Source: Myxococcales bacterium UBA5297
GTDB taxonomy: Bacteria; Myxococcota; Myxococcia; Myxococcales; UBA5297
Length of the DNA stretch: 9,958 nucleotides
Assembly: GCA_002408385.1 (NCBI GenBank)
Contig: DHSB01000143.1
Location: 1-9,958 of the forward strand
Direction of reading: 5' to 3'
Both the position numbers and the translations under genes were made by a program. The notes beneath the pieces are model-generated. The model was given only the letters and a program-made list of their open reading frames with translations. It ran no database searches and had not been told where the DNA came from. This document shows, piece by piece, positions 1 to 6,008 of this stretch (its first letter is position 1; the number at the start of each line of letters is the position of its first letter).

Positions 1-19
1 GAACGACTGTCAAACTCGG

Positions 20-331
20 GTTGTGTTCCGTCCCGCGCTTCAGGCGAGGAATCGGTCCGAATTCGTCGCGGGGTTTGAGGTCGAGCGTGCGAAGGCCGCC
101 CCCAGCGTGCTGCCGGAGGCGGCCTCAGTGCGGTAGGGGTCGGGCGATCAGAAGGGGATAAGCACCTGTTGCCTGCGAGTGCGCCGTTCGTCGCGACCGA
201 GCGCCTCGCGGTAGGCGGCAAGTGCGGTGGCGAGGCGGCGTGATGCGACCAGGATGGAATGAGCGCGCATGGGGCTCGAGCCGTGGGGGCAGACATCGAG
301 GGCGCCGTGGGCGACCTCGGGGTGTGCGGCG
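20..331. repeat. Long direct repeat, copy 1 (IS-type debris)
   Basis: This segment is related to 2056-2325 in the same orientation. Matching stretches include GCGAGGAATCG near 43-53 and 2078-2088, TCAGAAGGGGAT at the end of the minus-strand gene in both copies, and near-continuous similarity through that gene up to GGTGTGCGGCG. Copy 1 carries about 40 extra bases (roughly 92-136), including a stem-loop, that copy 2 lacks. The similarity ends abruptly at 331 because copy 2 is truncated there, whereas the gene continues in copy 1. I infer two divergent copies of one mobile or rearranged unit. The left edge may lie outside the window. Confidence 0.7.
93..125 (-). terminator. Stem-loop just downstream of the small minus-strand gene
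   Basis: AGGCCGCC (93-100) and GGCGGCCT (118-125) are perfect 8-bp arms around a 17-nt loop. The stem begins 22 nt past the stop codon of the minus-strand gene at 148-441, the usual place for a terminator. No T-run follows on the minus strand, so it would be an atypical terminator. It is absent from the second repeat copy. Confidence 0.35.
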
Positions 332-441
332 AGGAGCGCGGTTTCGCAGGCAACGAGCGCGGCGTCGAGGATCTGCAGGGAGGCAAGCTCGGGGGAGCGT
401 ACGAAGCGCTCGACCGGCAGTGCGAGGACGGAACGGGTCAC
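148..441 (-). CDS. Small protein of unknown function, possibly mobile-element associated
   Basis: This predicts a 97-residue protein that I do not recognise with confidence. The GTG start at 441 is chosen because AAAGGAG lies 8 nt upstream on the minus strand; the open frame extends further to 561, but that part looks noncoding. The N-terminal half (LPVERFVRSPELASLQILDA) and the alanine-rich middle look wholly helical, with no signal peptide or membrane segment. The C-terminus is arginine-rich and ends in LIPF. It lies downstream of, and in the same direction as, a transposase remnant. Its last 60 residues match a truncated copy at 2142-2325 at 47 of 60 positions. Many differences between the copies are conservative, which suggests the family was once under protein-level selection. 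Its function is unknown; the context suggests an IS accessory or passenger gene. Confidence 0.6.
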   Translation of the reverse strand: MTRSVLALPVERFVRSPELASLQILDAALVACETALLAAHPEVAHGALDVCPHGSSPMRAHSILVASRRLATALAAYREALGRDERRTRRQQVLIPF

Positions 442-549
442 GGTTTGGTCTCCTTTGGCGGAGTGAAGATGTGTCGCGCAATTCCCTGACGGCGAGCTGA
501 CGGCGTCCCGATGGCGACGGCCTCGGTCATTTTGCTGCCATTTTTCATC

Positions 550-573
550 CCCAAGGCACACGTCCGCCTTGGG
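550..573. repeat. Small inverted repeat between transposase remnant and small gene
   Basis: CCCAAGGC (550-557) and GCCTTGGG (566-573) form perfect 8-bp arms with an 8-nt loop. It begins only seven bases beyond the stop of the transposase remnant, where that reading frame loses its similarity. It has no T-tract on either side. It could be a junction or stem-loop of the degraded element; its role is not clear. Confidence 0.4.
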
Positions 574-579
574 TACTGC

Positions 580-843
580 TTATGACAACAGCTTGCGGGT
601 CGCGCAGTCGATCTGGGAGAGCATGTAGACCTTGCGCGGCCTGCCGTCGGGCCCGAGAACCCGGCGGCGCAGATGGAGCGCGTCGCCGACGAGCAGCTCA
701 CCGGCGAATTCGTAGATGAAGGAGCGCCTCTCGGCCGTGGGGCCGCGCAGGGGTCGGCCCGAGAGGTGGTGGCGTGACAGCAAGCGGTAAACCGACGAGC
801 GCGACAGCTCGCCGGGCAGGGCTTTGCCATGGGGGAAGGATCG
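580..843 (-). pseudogene. Transposase remnant, DDE integrase-core family
   Basis: On the minus strand the reading frame gives SRSSVYRLLSRHHLSGRPL, then FAGELLVGDALHLRRRVL, then GRPRKVYMLSQIDCATRKLL and a TAA stop at 580-582. This is the typical junction between a helix-turn-helix linker and the start of an rve/integrase catalytic core. The D of GDALH (codon at 682-684) fits the first acidic residue of the DDE triad, and SQIDCATR fits the following beta strand. The frame then stops, so the second D and the E (normally more than 100 residues further on) are missing. The N-terminal DNA-binding part upstream of about 843 is not recognisable either. The gene is therefore a central fragment of a roughly 300-400 residue transposase and cannot be active. 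The exact upstream limit is uncertain. Confidence 0.7.
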
Positions 844-1139
844 AAAGCGCATACGCGAACTGGTACTCGGAACGCCGCGACGACGAACCGATCGAGTCGT
901 TCGCGACGCGCACCTGTGCTGAGAGCAGGTCCTACATCGCGAGGTACCCGAACCCACCTCAAGGGCACGTACTGTTCGTGCTCGTGGTGGCGGAAGGAAC
1001 GTAGGCGAGGACGGCGGTCCGACTACGCTGACCGCTCACCCCCACGCCCCGCCCGCTCGCCATGTCCCAGGCGCGGGGGGGCCATTTGCCGTCGAGGCGA
1101 GCGGTGCCTCGACGAGGACTCGCACGGCCACGCATCGAC
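844..1139. other. Stretch with no recognisable gene
   Basis: Short overlapping open frames occur on both strands, but none has a ribosome-binding site, family resemblance or the strong G/C third-position pattern of the real genes. It probably contains the decayed 5' part of the transposase remnant and the left flank of the toxin-antitoxin module. A G-rich run is present near 1073-1081. Confidence 0.5.
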
Positions 1140-1168
1140 TTGACGAACTGTAGCCACATGGCTACAGT
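1140..1168 (+). promoter_or_regulatory. Probable sigma-70-type promoter of the toxin-antitoxin operon
   Basis: TTGACG (1140-1145) is five of six to the -35 consensus. TACAGT (1163-1168) is four of six to the -10 consensus. The spacer is exactly 17 nt. Transcription would start about 6-8 nt after the -10, at roughly 1174-1176, which coincides with the toxin GTG at 1175. No Shine-Dalgarno-like sequence lies in the preceding bases, so a leaderless transcript is the simplest reading. Confidence 0.6.
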
Positions 1169-1169
1169 T
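1146..1169. promoter_or_regulatory. Palindromic operator overlapping the toxin-antitoxin promoter
   Basis: AACTGTAGCCA (1146-1156) and TGGCTACAGTT (1159-1169) are perfect 11-bp arms separated by CA. The palindrome fills the spacer and covers the -10 box, so a bound dimer would block RNA polymerase. HigA-type antitoxins with an HTH domain commonly repress their own operon through such sites, so the antitoxin at 1475-1768 is the likely ligand, possibly together with the toxin. The assignment to that protein is inference. Confidence 0.7.
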
Positions 1170-1174
1170 GTTGT

Positions 1175-1465
1175 GTGTTCGAGATCCGCAAGTCCGCCGA
1201 GTTCGCCGCCTGGCTCGACGACCTGCGGGACGTGCGCGGACGCGCTCGGGTCCAGGCCCGCATCGAGCGGCTCGCCGCCGGCAACCCCGGCGACGTGAAG
1301 CCGGTCGGCCAGGGAGTGTCGGAGCTGCGCATCGACTTTGGCCCAGGCTACCGCGTGTACTTCGTCAGGAAAGGCCGGACGGTCATCGTTCTACTGGCCG
1401 GAGGCGACAAGACGACGCAGGCCGCGGACATCAAGACGGCGCTACGGCTCGCCCGCAACCTGTAG
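1175..1465 (+). CDS. HigB-like toxin of the RelE/ParE superfamily
   Basis: The product is 96 residues, the normal size for the Gp49-like (PF05973, 'addiction module killer protein') branch of RelE/ParE toxins. Diagnostic stretches are FEIRKSAEFAAWLDDLRD at the N-terminus, ARIERLAAGNPGDVKPVG (residues 28-45), VSELRIDFGPGYRVYFVRKG (48-67), and VLLAGGDKTTQAADI (72-86). Relatives in this superfamily are usually ribosome-dependent mRNA endonucleases, though some ParE members poison gyrase. The target here is inferred only from similarity. GTG at 1175 is the start because the family motif begins directly there and it sits at the predicted transcription start. The stop codon TAG overlaps the antitoxin ribosome-binding site, and the gap to the antitoxin is 9 bp. 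Toxin-first order is typical of HigBA-type loci. No frameshift or missing segment is visible, so it looks functional. Confidence 0.9.
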   Translation: MFEIRKSAEFAAWLDDLRDVRGRARVQARIERLAAGNPGDVKPVGQGVSELRIDFGPGYRVYFVRKGRTVIVLLAGGDKTTQAADIKTALRLARNL

Positions 1466-1474
1466 GAGGACGAC

Positions 1475-1768
1475 ATGGCAAAGACGAAGACGACCCGCTA
1501 CGACGTCGCAGAGCATCTGCGCACCTCCGAAGAGATGGCGTCCTATCTGGAGGCATGTCTCGACGAGCCGGGAGCTGACGCGGCGTTTATCGCCAAGGCG
1601 ATCGGCGACATCGCGCGAGCCAAGGGCATGTCGCAGGTGGCGCGCGAGGCAGGCATGTCCCGCGAGAGCCTTTACAAGGCGCTCTCGGGGGACCGCAGTC
1701 CCGACTTCGACACCATCCTCAAGGTTCTCGGCGCGCTCGGTCTCAAGCTCCACGCGGAGCCCGCGTAG
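1475..1768 (+). CDS. HigA-like antitoxin with HTH domain
   Basis: This is a 97-residue protein of the 'addiction module antidote protein' type that pairs with the toxin just upstream. The N-terminal part (YDVAEHLRTSEEMASYLEAC, residues 9-28) is characteristic of this antitoxin group. An XRE-like helix-turn-helix occupies about residues 40-72 (IGDIARAKGMSQVAREAGMS, then RESLYKALSG), and the C-terminus FDTILKVLGALGLKL is a typical dimer-forming end. AGGAGG at 1464-1469, overlapping the toxin stop codon, lies 5 nt before the ATG. This strong site contrasts with the absent Shine-Dalgarno of the toxin and should favour antitoxin synthesis. The protein is expected to neutralise the toxin by direct binding and to repress the operon at the palindrome 1146-1169. 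Both genes appear intact. Confidence 0.9.
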   Translation: MAKTKTTRYDVAEHLRTSEEMASYLEACLDEPGADAAFIAKAIGDIARAKGMSQVAREAGMSRESLYKALSGDRSPDFDTILKVLGALGLKLHAEPA

Positions 1769-2055
1769 CTCCTCTGGCTGCTCGCTGTTCACCATCGTCG
1801 GCGCGTCACGTGTCCCCGCCCTCCCGGCCCCCACGCTTTGCCTGCCGTGGACACCACGCGCACCGACCATTATCCCAACAATCCGTCCCACCCGACGCCC
1901 TGAGCGCGTGACCTCCGCGAGCGCCTGGACAGCCCTTCGGGTGAAGGGCTGTCCCAGAACATCGCCCGGTTCCTTCGGTTCCTCGGCCACGAGGACGGCG
2001 ACGTGATCGAGCTGCAGGCCCTCGGCGTTCTCGGCAAGTACGGGCCGATCCACCA
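1769..2055. other. Region after the antitoxin without an intact gene
   Basis: No complete gene or clear terminator is visible after the antitoxin stop. The first 135 bases are unusually C-rich on the plus strand and show no coding signature. The second half holds a strong perfect hairpin (1927-1954) and a short open stretch that may be a replication-protein fragment, both listed separately. The long open frames on the minus strand lack a start signal and family motifs. Confidence 0.5.
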
Positions 2056-2059
2056 GTTG
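1904..2059 (+). pseudogene. Possible N-terminal fragment of a primase-like or plasmid/phage replication protein
   Basis: Between a stop codon at 1901-1903 and the edge of the repeat near 2056 the plus strand reads, in part, SQNIARFLRFLGHEDGDVIE followed by LQALGVLGKYG. The pattern (helix ending in RFL, then GDVIELQALGV) resembles from memory the N-termini of some primase-like proteins of plasmids and phages. There is no ATG or ribosome-binding site, and the similarity stops where the repeat copy begins, as expected for a gene cut by an insertion. Resemblance is judged by eye over about 35 residues, so it is weak. Confidence 0.25.
1927..1954. repeat. Perfect 12-bp hairpin
   Basis: GGACAGCCCTTC (1927-1938) and GAAGGGCTGTCC (1943-1954) are perfect arms around the 4-nt loop GGGT. 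Allowing one bulge, the pairing extends to CTGG and CCCAG outside. No T-run follows on either strand, so it is not a standard terminator. It lies within the possible replication-protein fragment and could equally be a REP-like palindrome or a relic of one. Confidence 0.6.
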
Positions 2060-2325
2060 TTCCGTCTCGGGCAGCGCGCGAGGAATCGTCCCGAGTTCGA
2101 AGCGGAGCCTGGGGCCGAGGGCGCGCGTCGGCGATGCTGCTTCAGAAGGGGATGTGCAGCTGTTCGCGGGGGATGCGTCGTTCGTCTCGGCCGAGCGCTT
2201 CGCGGTGGGAGGCGAGCGCGCAAGCCAGTCGGCGTGAGGCGACCAGGATCGAGTGGGCGCGCATTGGGGCGGAGTCGCGCGGGCAGACATCGAGGGCGAC
2301 GTGGGCGAGCTCGGGGTGTGCGGCG
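2056..2325. repeat. Long direct repeat, copy 2 (truncated)
   Basis: This is the partner of the segment 20-331, in the same orientation. It retains the 3' two thirds of the minus-strand gene and the downstream flank, but lacks the hairpin segment present in copy 1. Similarity ends sharply at 2325; the bases from 2326 onward are unrelated to copy 1. The two copies bracket the transposase remnant and the toxin-antitoxin genes. Confidence 0.65.
2142..2325 (-). pseudogene. 5'-truncated second copy of the small minus-strand gene
   Basis: The last 60 residues, from AAHPELAHVALDVCP to REQLHIPF and a TGA stop at 2142-2144, match the C-terminus of the gene at 148-441 at 47 of 60 positions. The invariant core is PMRAHSILVASRRLA followed by REALGRDERR. 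The first third of the gene is replaced at 2326 by unrelated sequence. An open frame continues upstream to 2420, but it has no good ribosome-binding site and its extra residues do not resemble the intact copy. It is therefore most likely a broken gene. Confidence 0.65.
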
Positions 2326-2495
2326 TTTCCTATGCGGGACGCAACAACCTCCCCGCAGTGCCGAACCTGCGGCGGATGGCCAAAGTTCAGCCACGAAAAC
2401 GAGCGTCTCATCGGCGACATCCCGCATGGGGGCGGGGGCCTCGGGGATCGGGGCTGTGTCGCCTCGCGGCAGATCCGGCAGAGGGGTGGGAGGCG
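2326..2495. other. Boundary segment between decayed region and polysaccharide genes
   Basis: No gene or convincing promoter is visible here. On the plus strand a short stretch reads CRTCGGWPKFSHENERLIGD, which faintly recalls the zinc-ribbon start of some transposases, but only one CxxC pair is present. The segment is slightly less GC-rich than the genes that follow. The promoter of the downstream operon must lie here or farther upstream. Confidence 0.4.
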
Positions 2496-3608
2496 ATGCG
2501 GAGGTCAATCGACGGCCCGTTGGTGGTCGAGGAGCTGGGGCGTGAGGGGTTCCTGGGCCTGCGTCAGGACTGGGACGAGCTGGTCGCGCGCAGCGGCCAC
2601 GACGAGCCGTTCTTCCGCCACCACTTCCTGAGCCTCTGGCTCGACAACTTCGCCCCCGGCGAGGAGCTGCGGCTGTTCGTAGCCCGCAGCGGCGAGCGGC
2701 TCGTCGCGGCGCTGCCGCTGCTCGAGGAACGCGGCCGCATGTACGGGCTGCGGGTGCGCAGGCTGAGGGCGCCGGCCAACGTCCACTCCTGCCGCTTCGA
2801 CCTCGTGGCCGACCCCGACCGGCCCGAGGCCATCAAGGCCCTCTGGTCGCACCTGCGCGCGACCCGCTCCTTCGACGTGCTCGAGCTGGCCGACGTGCCG
2901 CTCGACGGCGCGGCCCGCGGGCTGCTCTCGCTCGCCGAGGCCGACGGGTTGCGGGTCGCTGTCTGGGAGTCGATGCAGACGCCCTTCGTGCCGCTCGAGG
3001 GCGGCTACGACGCGGTGCTCGGCAGGCTCGACGCGCACTTCCGGCAGAACCTGCGCCGCCGCAAGCGCAAGCTCGAGGCGAAGGGCAAGCTCGAGCTGCA
3101 GCGGATAACCGGCGGCCGCGAGCTCGAGCGGCTGCTCGAAGAGGGGCTCGCGCTCGAGCGGGCTGGTTGGAAGGGCGAGCGCGGCACGGCCATCGCCGAC
3201 GACGCGACGACCCGCGGCTTCTACTCCGAGCTGGCGCGCCGCTCGGCCCAACGCGGCGAGTTGAGCCTCTACTTCCTGCGGCTCGACGGCCGGCCGGTCG
3301 CCTTCCACTTCGGCCTGGAGAGCGGCAAGACCTACTACGTGCCCAAGGTCGCCTTCGACGAGGCGCACCGCGAGTGCTCGCCAGGCCAGGTGATGGTCGA
3401 CGAGGTGGTGCGCGACCTGTGCGAGCGCGGCTTCGAGCGCTTCGACTTCCTCGGCCCGAACATGACCTGGAAGCAGGACTGGAGCTCGCAGGTGCGCCCG
3501 CATCACTGGCTCTACGCCTTCGGCCGCAGCGCCCGCGGCGCGGCGCTCTACGACCTCAAGTCGCGCTGGGCGCCCAAGCTCAAGGAGGTCCTGCGATGGA
3601 AGCGGTGA
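2496..3608 (+). CDS. FemAB-like GNAT acyltransferase (first copy)
   Basis: The predicted protein has 370 residues and belongs to the GNAT acetyltransferases of the Acetyltransf_6 / FemAB-like type (PF13480), common in polysaccharide and PEP-CTERM-linked loci. Members transfer an acyl or aminoacyl group, probably to an amino group of a sugar precursor; the donor and acceptor here are unknown. Evidence is the substrate-facing N-terminal half (DEPFFRHHFLSLWLDNF), the basic helix FRQNLRRRKRK (182-192), the core KTYYVPKVAFDEAHRECSPG (278-297) with the family pattern of tyrosines followed by a helix, and FDFLGPNMTWKQDWS (316-330). ATG 2496 is chosen because it is the last ATG before the conserved domain and follows a G-rich stretch (GGGAGG, close to the start). 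The spacing is tight, and GTG 2523 is an alternative. The frame is open upstream to 2253, but that part overlaps repeat debris. The 3' end overlaps the next gene by 13 bp, implying translational coupling. No signal peptide is seen. Confidence 0.85.
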   Translation: MRRSIDGPLVVEELGREGFLGLRQDWDELVARSGHDEPFFRHHFLSLWLDNFAPGEELRLFVARSGERLVAALPLLEERGRMYGLRVRRLRAPANVHSCRFDLVADPDRPEAIKALWSHLRATRSFDVLELADVPLDGAARGLLSLAEADGLRVAVWESMQTPFVPLEGGYDAVLGRLDAHFRQNLRRRKRKLEAKGKLELQRITGGRELERLLEEGLALERAGWKGERGTAIADDATTRGFYSELARRSAQRGELSLYFLRLDGRPVAFHFGLESGKTYYVPKVAFDEAHRECSPGQVMVDEVVRDLCERGFERFDFLGPNMTWKQDWSSQVRPHHWLYAFGRSARGAALYDLKSRWAPKLKEVLRWKR

Positions 3609-4783
3609 AGCCGAGCGGCGCGGGCGCGGACCTCCCGCCGCCGCGGCCGCCGGGGGCCCGCTTCGTCCCGGCCCTGCCCACGCTGTGGCCGCAGATGCTC
3701 ACCGCCTCGGCCCGCGGCGCGCCGGCCTTTCCGTTCGAGGCCCCGGGGGCGCGCTTCTACTACTTCGGGCGCAACGCGGTCTGGACCCTGGCGCGCATCC
3801 TGCGGCTCGACCAGGGCGAGGTCCTCGCGCCCGCCTATCACCACGGCGTCGAGATCGAGGCGCTCGTCGACGCGGGGGCGAGCGTGCGCTTCTACGGGGT
3901 CGGGCCGAAGATGCAGGTCGAGCCCGACGAGGTGGCCCGGCTCATCACCCCGCGCACCCGCGCGCTCTACTTCATCCACTACCTGGGCTTCCCCGGCCCG
4001 GCCCGCGAGCTGCGGACGCTGGCCGACGCGCACGGGCTGCCGCTGGTCGAGGACTGCGCGCTCGCGCTGCTCTCGCGCGACGGCGACCGGCCGCTGGGCA
4101 CCTTCGGCGACGCGGCGGTCTTCTCCATCTACAAGACGCTCCCGGTGCCCAACGGCGGGGTGCTGGTCCTGTCGGGCTCGAGGCCGCAGGGGCTGCCGAC
4201 TCCGCCCGAGCCGCCGATGCTCTCGACGCTCTCGCACCTCGCCTCGGCGCTGCTGCAGAACCTCGAGCTGCGCGCCGGCGCGCTCGGGCGGCTGCTGCGC
4301 CAGGCGGTGCGCGGGCTGGGCAAGTTGACGGTGAGCACCGCGAAGATCGAGCGGGTGGCCACCGGCACCCAGCACTTCAACCGCGCCCACGCCGACCTGG
4401 GCATGAGCGCGCTGACCCGGCGCATCGCGCTCGCCCAGGACTTCGCCTCCATCGTCGAGCGGCGCCGGCGCAACTTCTTCCTGCTGCTCGGCCACCTGCG
4501 CGACGTCGCCCCGCCGGTCTTCGCCGAGCTGCCGCCCGGGGTCTGCCCGCTCTTCTATCCCTTGCGCGTCGAGGACAAGGCCGGGGTCCAGTCGCGGCTC
4601 GCCGCCCGCGGAATCGAGACGGTCGACTTCTGGCGCTACGGGCACCCGGCCTGTCTGCCCGGCGAGTTCCCCGACGTCGACGCGCTGCGGCGCACCATCC
4701 TCGAGGTCCCCATCCACCAGGACCTGACGCCGGCGGCGATGACCGCGCTCGCCGAGGCGGTCCGCGACGCGGTGAAAAGGTAG
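3596..4783 (+). CDS. DegT/DnrJ/EryC1-family PLP-dependent aminotransferase
   Basis: This 395-residue protein has the fold-type I pattern of sugar aminotransferases, which usually convert a keto-sugar nucleotide to an amino sugar with glutamate as donor. After a proline- and alanine-rich N-terminus come FYYFGRNAVWTLARIL, EVLAPAYHHGVEIEALVDAG, and TPRTRALYFIHYLGFPGPAR. The motif LVEDCALALL carries the Asp (D153) that binds the pyridine nitrogen, and FGDAAVFSIYKTLPVPNGGV carries the Schiff-base lysine (K180). Both catalytic positions are intact. HPACLPGEFP near the C-terminus fits the substrate-binding end. AAGGAGG at 3582-3588 lies 7 nt before ATG 3596, inside the preceding gene. The cysteine after D153 and the proline-rich loop after the lysine are unusual for the family, so the substrate may not be a standard 4-keto sugar. 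Lying between two FemAB-like genes, it may supply the amino group they acylate; this is inference. Confidence 0.88.
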   Translation: MEAVKPSGAGADLPPPRPPGARFVPALPTLWPQMLTASARGAPAFPFEAPGARFYYFGRNAVWTLARILRLDQGEVLAPAYHHGVEIEALVDAGASVRFYGVGPKMQVEPDEVARLITPRTRALYFIHYLGFPGPARELRTLADAHGLPLVEDCALALLSRDGDRPLGTFGDAAVFSIYKTLPVPNGGVLVLSGSRPQGLPTPPEPPMLSTLSHLASALLQNLELRAGALGRLLRQAVRGLGKLTVSTAKIERVATGTQHFNRAHADLGMSALTRRIALAQDFASIVERRRRNFFLLLGHLRDVAPPVFAELPPGVCPLFYPLRVEDKAGVQSRLAARGIETVDFWRYGHPACLPGEFPDVDALRRTILEVPIHQDLTPAAMTALAEAVRDAVKR

Positions 4784-4788
4784 GCGAG

Positions 4789-5988
4789 ATGCGGCGAACG
4801 ATGGAGCGCGAAGGTCCCAGTCCGGCGCGCGTGTGGATCGACGAGGTCGGCGAGGGGCTCGGCTTCGCGAGCCTGCGCGCCGAGTGGTCGTGCCTTCTCT
4901 TTCAGAGCGAGGCCTCGCCCTTCCTGACCTGGGACTGGCTCTACCCGTGGTGGCGGCGGGTCGCCCCGGAGGCGGGGCTGCGCATCCTGACCGCCCGCGA
5001 CGAGCGGGGCGGGCTGACCGGGCTGCTGCCGCTGTGCGAGCGGCGCGAGCCCGTCGCGGGGTTTGCAGTGCGCCGCTGGGGCTTTCTCGGCTGCGACGAC
5101 TGGGTCGGCAGCGAGTACCTCGACGCCGTCGCGCCGCGCGGGCGCGAGCCGCAGCTCGCGAGCCTGTTTGCCGAGGGGCTCGCGGCCCGCCGCGCGCGCT
5201 TCGATGTGCTCGAGCTGCTCGACCTGCCCGAAGGCAGCGCCCTGGGCGCGCGCGTCCTCGAGAAGCTCGCCCCGGGGGCGCTGCTCGCCGAGCGGTTCGA
5301 GCGCCACGTCTGCCCGATAGTCGAGACGAGCGGCGACTTCGAGAGCTACCTGCGCGAGGTCGGCCGCGCCGACAACCTCGCCCGGCGCCGCAAATGGCTC
5401 GCCGCCCAGCCCGGCTTTGCCATCGACAGGACCGAGCAGCCCGGCGAGGTGGCTGCGGCGCTGGCCGACTTCTTCCGCCTGCACCGGCTGCGCTGGGAGC
5501 GCGACGGCGGCTCGCAGGGCATCAACACCGCCGAGGTGCGCGCCTTCCACCGCGACGCGGCCGAGCTGCTCGCCGAGAGCGGGATGCTGCGCCTCTACAC
5601 GCTGCGGCTCGGCTCCCAGGCGCTCGCCTCGGTCTACGGCATCGTCCACCGCGACCGCTTCTACTACTACCAGTCCGGCTACGACCCGGGCTGGACGCGC
5701 CGCAGCGTGGGGCTGGTGCTGCTCGGCGAAACGCTCGCCGACGCCTTCCGCGAGCGGCGCGCGGTCTTCGACTTTTTGCGCGGGCAGGAGCCCTACAAGT
5801 TCGAGTGGGCAAAGAAGGCGCGCCGGCGCACTGAAGGCGTGCGCATCGTCAATCGGACGGCCGCAGGGGCGGCCTGGCTCGCGGCGGCGAGCGGCGCCCG
5901 GGCGCTCAAGAAGGCGGCGCGGAAGGTGGTCGGCGACCGGTGGTGGGAGGAGCTGCGGCGCGGCAAGCGCCGGCGCGGCTCTTCTTGA
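4789..5988 (+). CDS. FemAB-like GNAT acyltransferase (second copy)
   Basis: This 399-residue protein is of the same PF13480 type as the product of 2496-3608, but only distantly similar to it. It shows the classical motifs more clearly: SPFLTWDWLYPWWRRVAP at the N-terminus, the basic helix NLARRRKWLA (196-205), DRFYYYQSGYDPGWTRRSVG (289-308) with the acyl-CoA-site helix after it, and FDFLRGQEPYKFEWAKKARR (327-346). The EPYKFEW signature is characteristic of the polysaccharide-locus branch. The role is acyl transfer to an amino sugar or similar acceptor in the cytoplasm, with substrates unknown. ATG 4789 is only 5 bp past the previous stop, with AAAAGG 8 nt upstream; ATG 4801 in the same frame is an alternative. 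The C-terminus ends in a highly basic tail (KRRRGSS), perhaps for membrane or RNA/polyanion contact. Gene spacing indicates one transcript with the aminotransferase. Confidence 0.88.
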   Translation: MRRTMEREGPSPARVWIDEVGEGLGFASLRAEWSCLLFQSEASPFLTWDWLYPWWRRVAPEAGLRILTARDERGGLTGLLPLCERREPVAGFAVRRWGFLGCDDWVGSEYLDAVAPRGREPQLASLFAEGLAARRARFDVLELLDLPEGSALGARVLEKLAPGALLAERFERHVCPIVETSGDFESYLREVGRADNLARRRKWLAAQPGFAIDRTEQPGEVAAALADFFRLHRLRWERDGGSQGINTAEVRAFHRDAAELLAESGMLRLYTLRLGSQALASVYGIVHRDRFYYYQSGYDPGWTRRSVGLVLLGETLADAFRERRAVFDFLRGQEPYKFEWAKKARRRTEGVRIVNRTAAGAAWLAAASGARALKKAARKVVGDRWWEELRRGKRRRGSS

Positions 5989-6008
5989 AAAGCGGCGGGG
6001 AGGGGCGG

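Noticed and set aside
550..573. Rho-independent terminator at the small inverted repeat
   Set aside because: The stem is only 8 bp and is not followed by a T-run on either strand, so it was listed only as an inverted repeat.
1442..2290. 282-codon open frame on the minus strand spanning the antitoxin and repeat copy 2
   Set aside because: It runs antisense through the intact antitoxin, lacks a start signal and has no recognisable domain. The antitoxin frame is certain, so this is a shadow.
2341..2430. Possible zinc-ribbon start of an ISL3-like transposase on the plus strand
   Set aside because: Only one CxxC pair is present, the frame soon becomes glycine- and arginine-rich without any transposase motif, and there is no second supporting segment.
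2505..3506. Long open frame on the minus strand opposite the first FemAB-like gene
   Set aside because: It is the antisense shadow of a high-GC gene. Its composition is dominated by A, E, L, R and V repeats, with no family motif or ribosome-binding site. The plus-strand frame has clear FemAB-like motifs.
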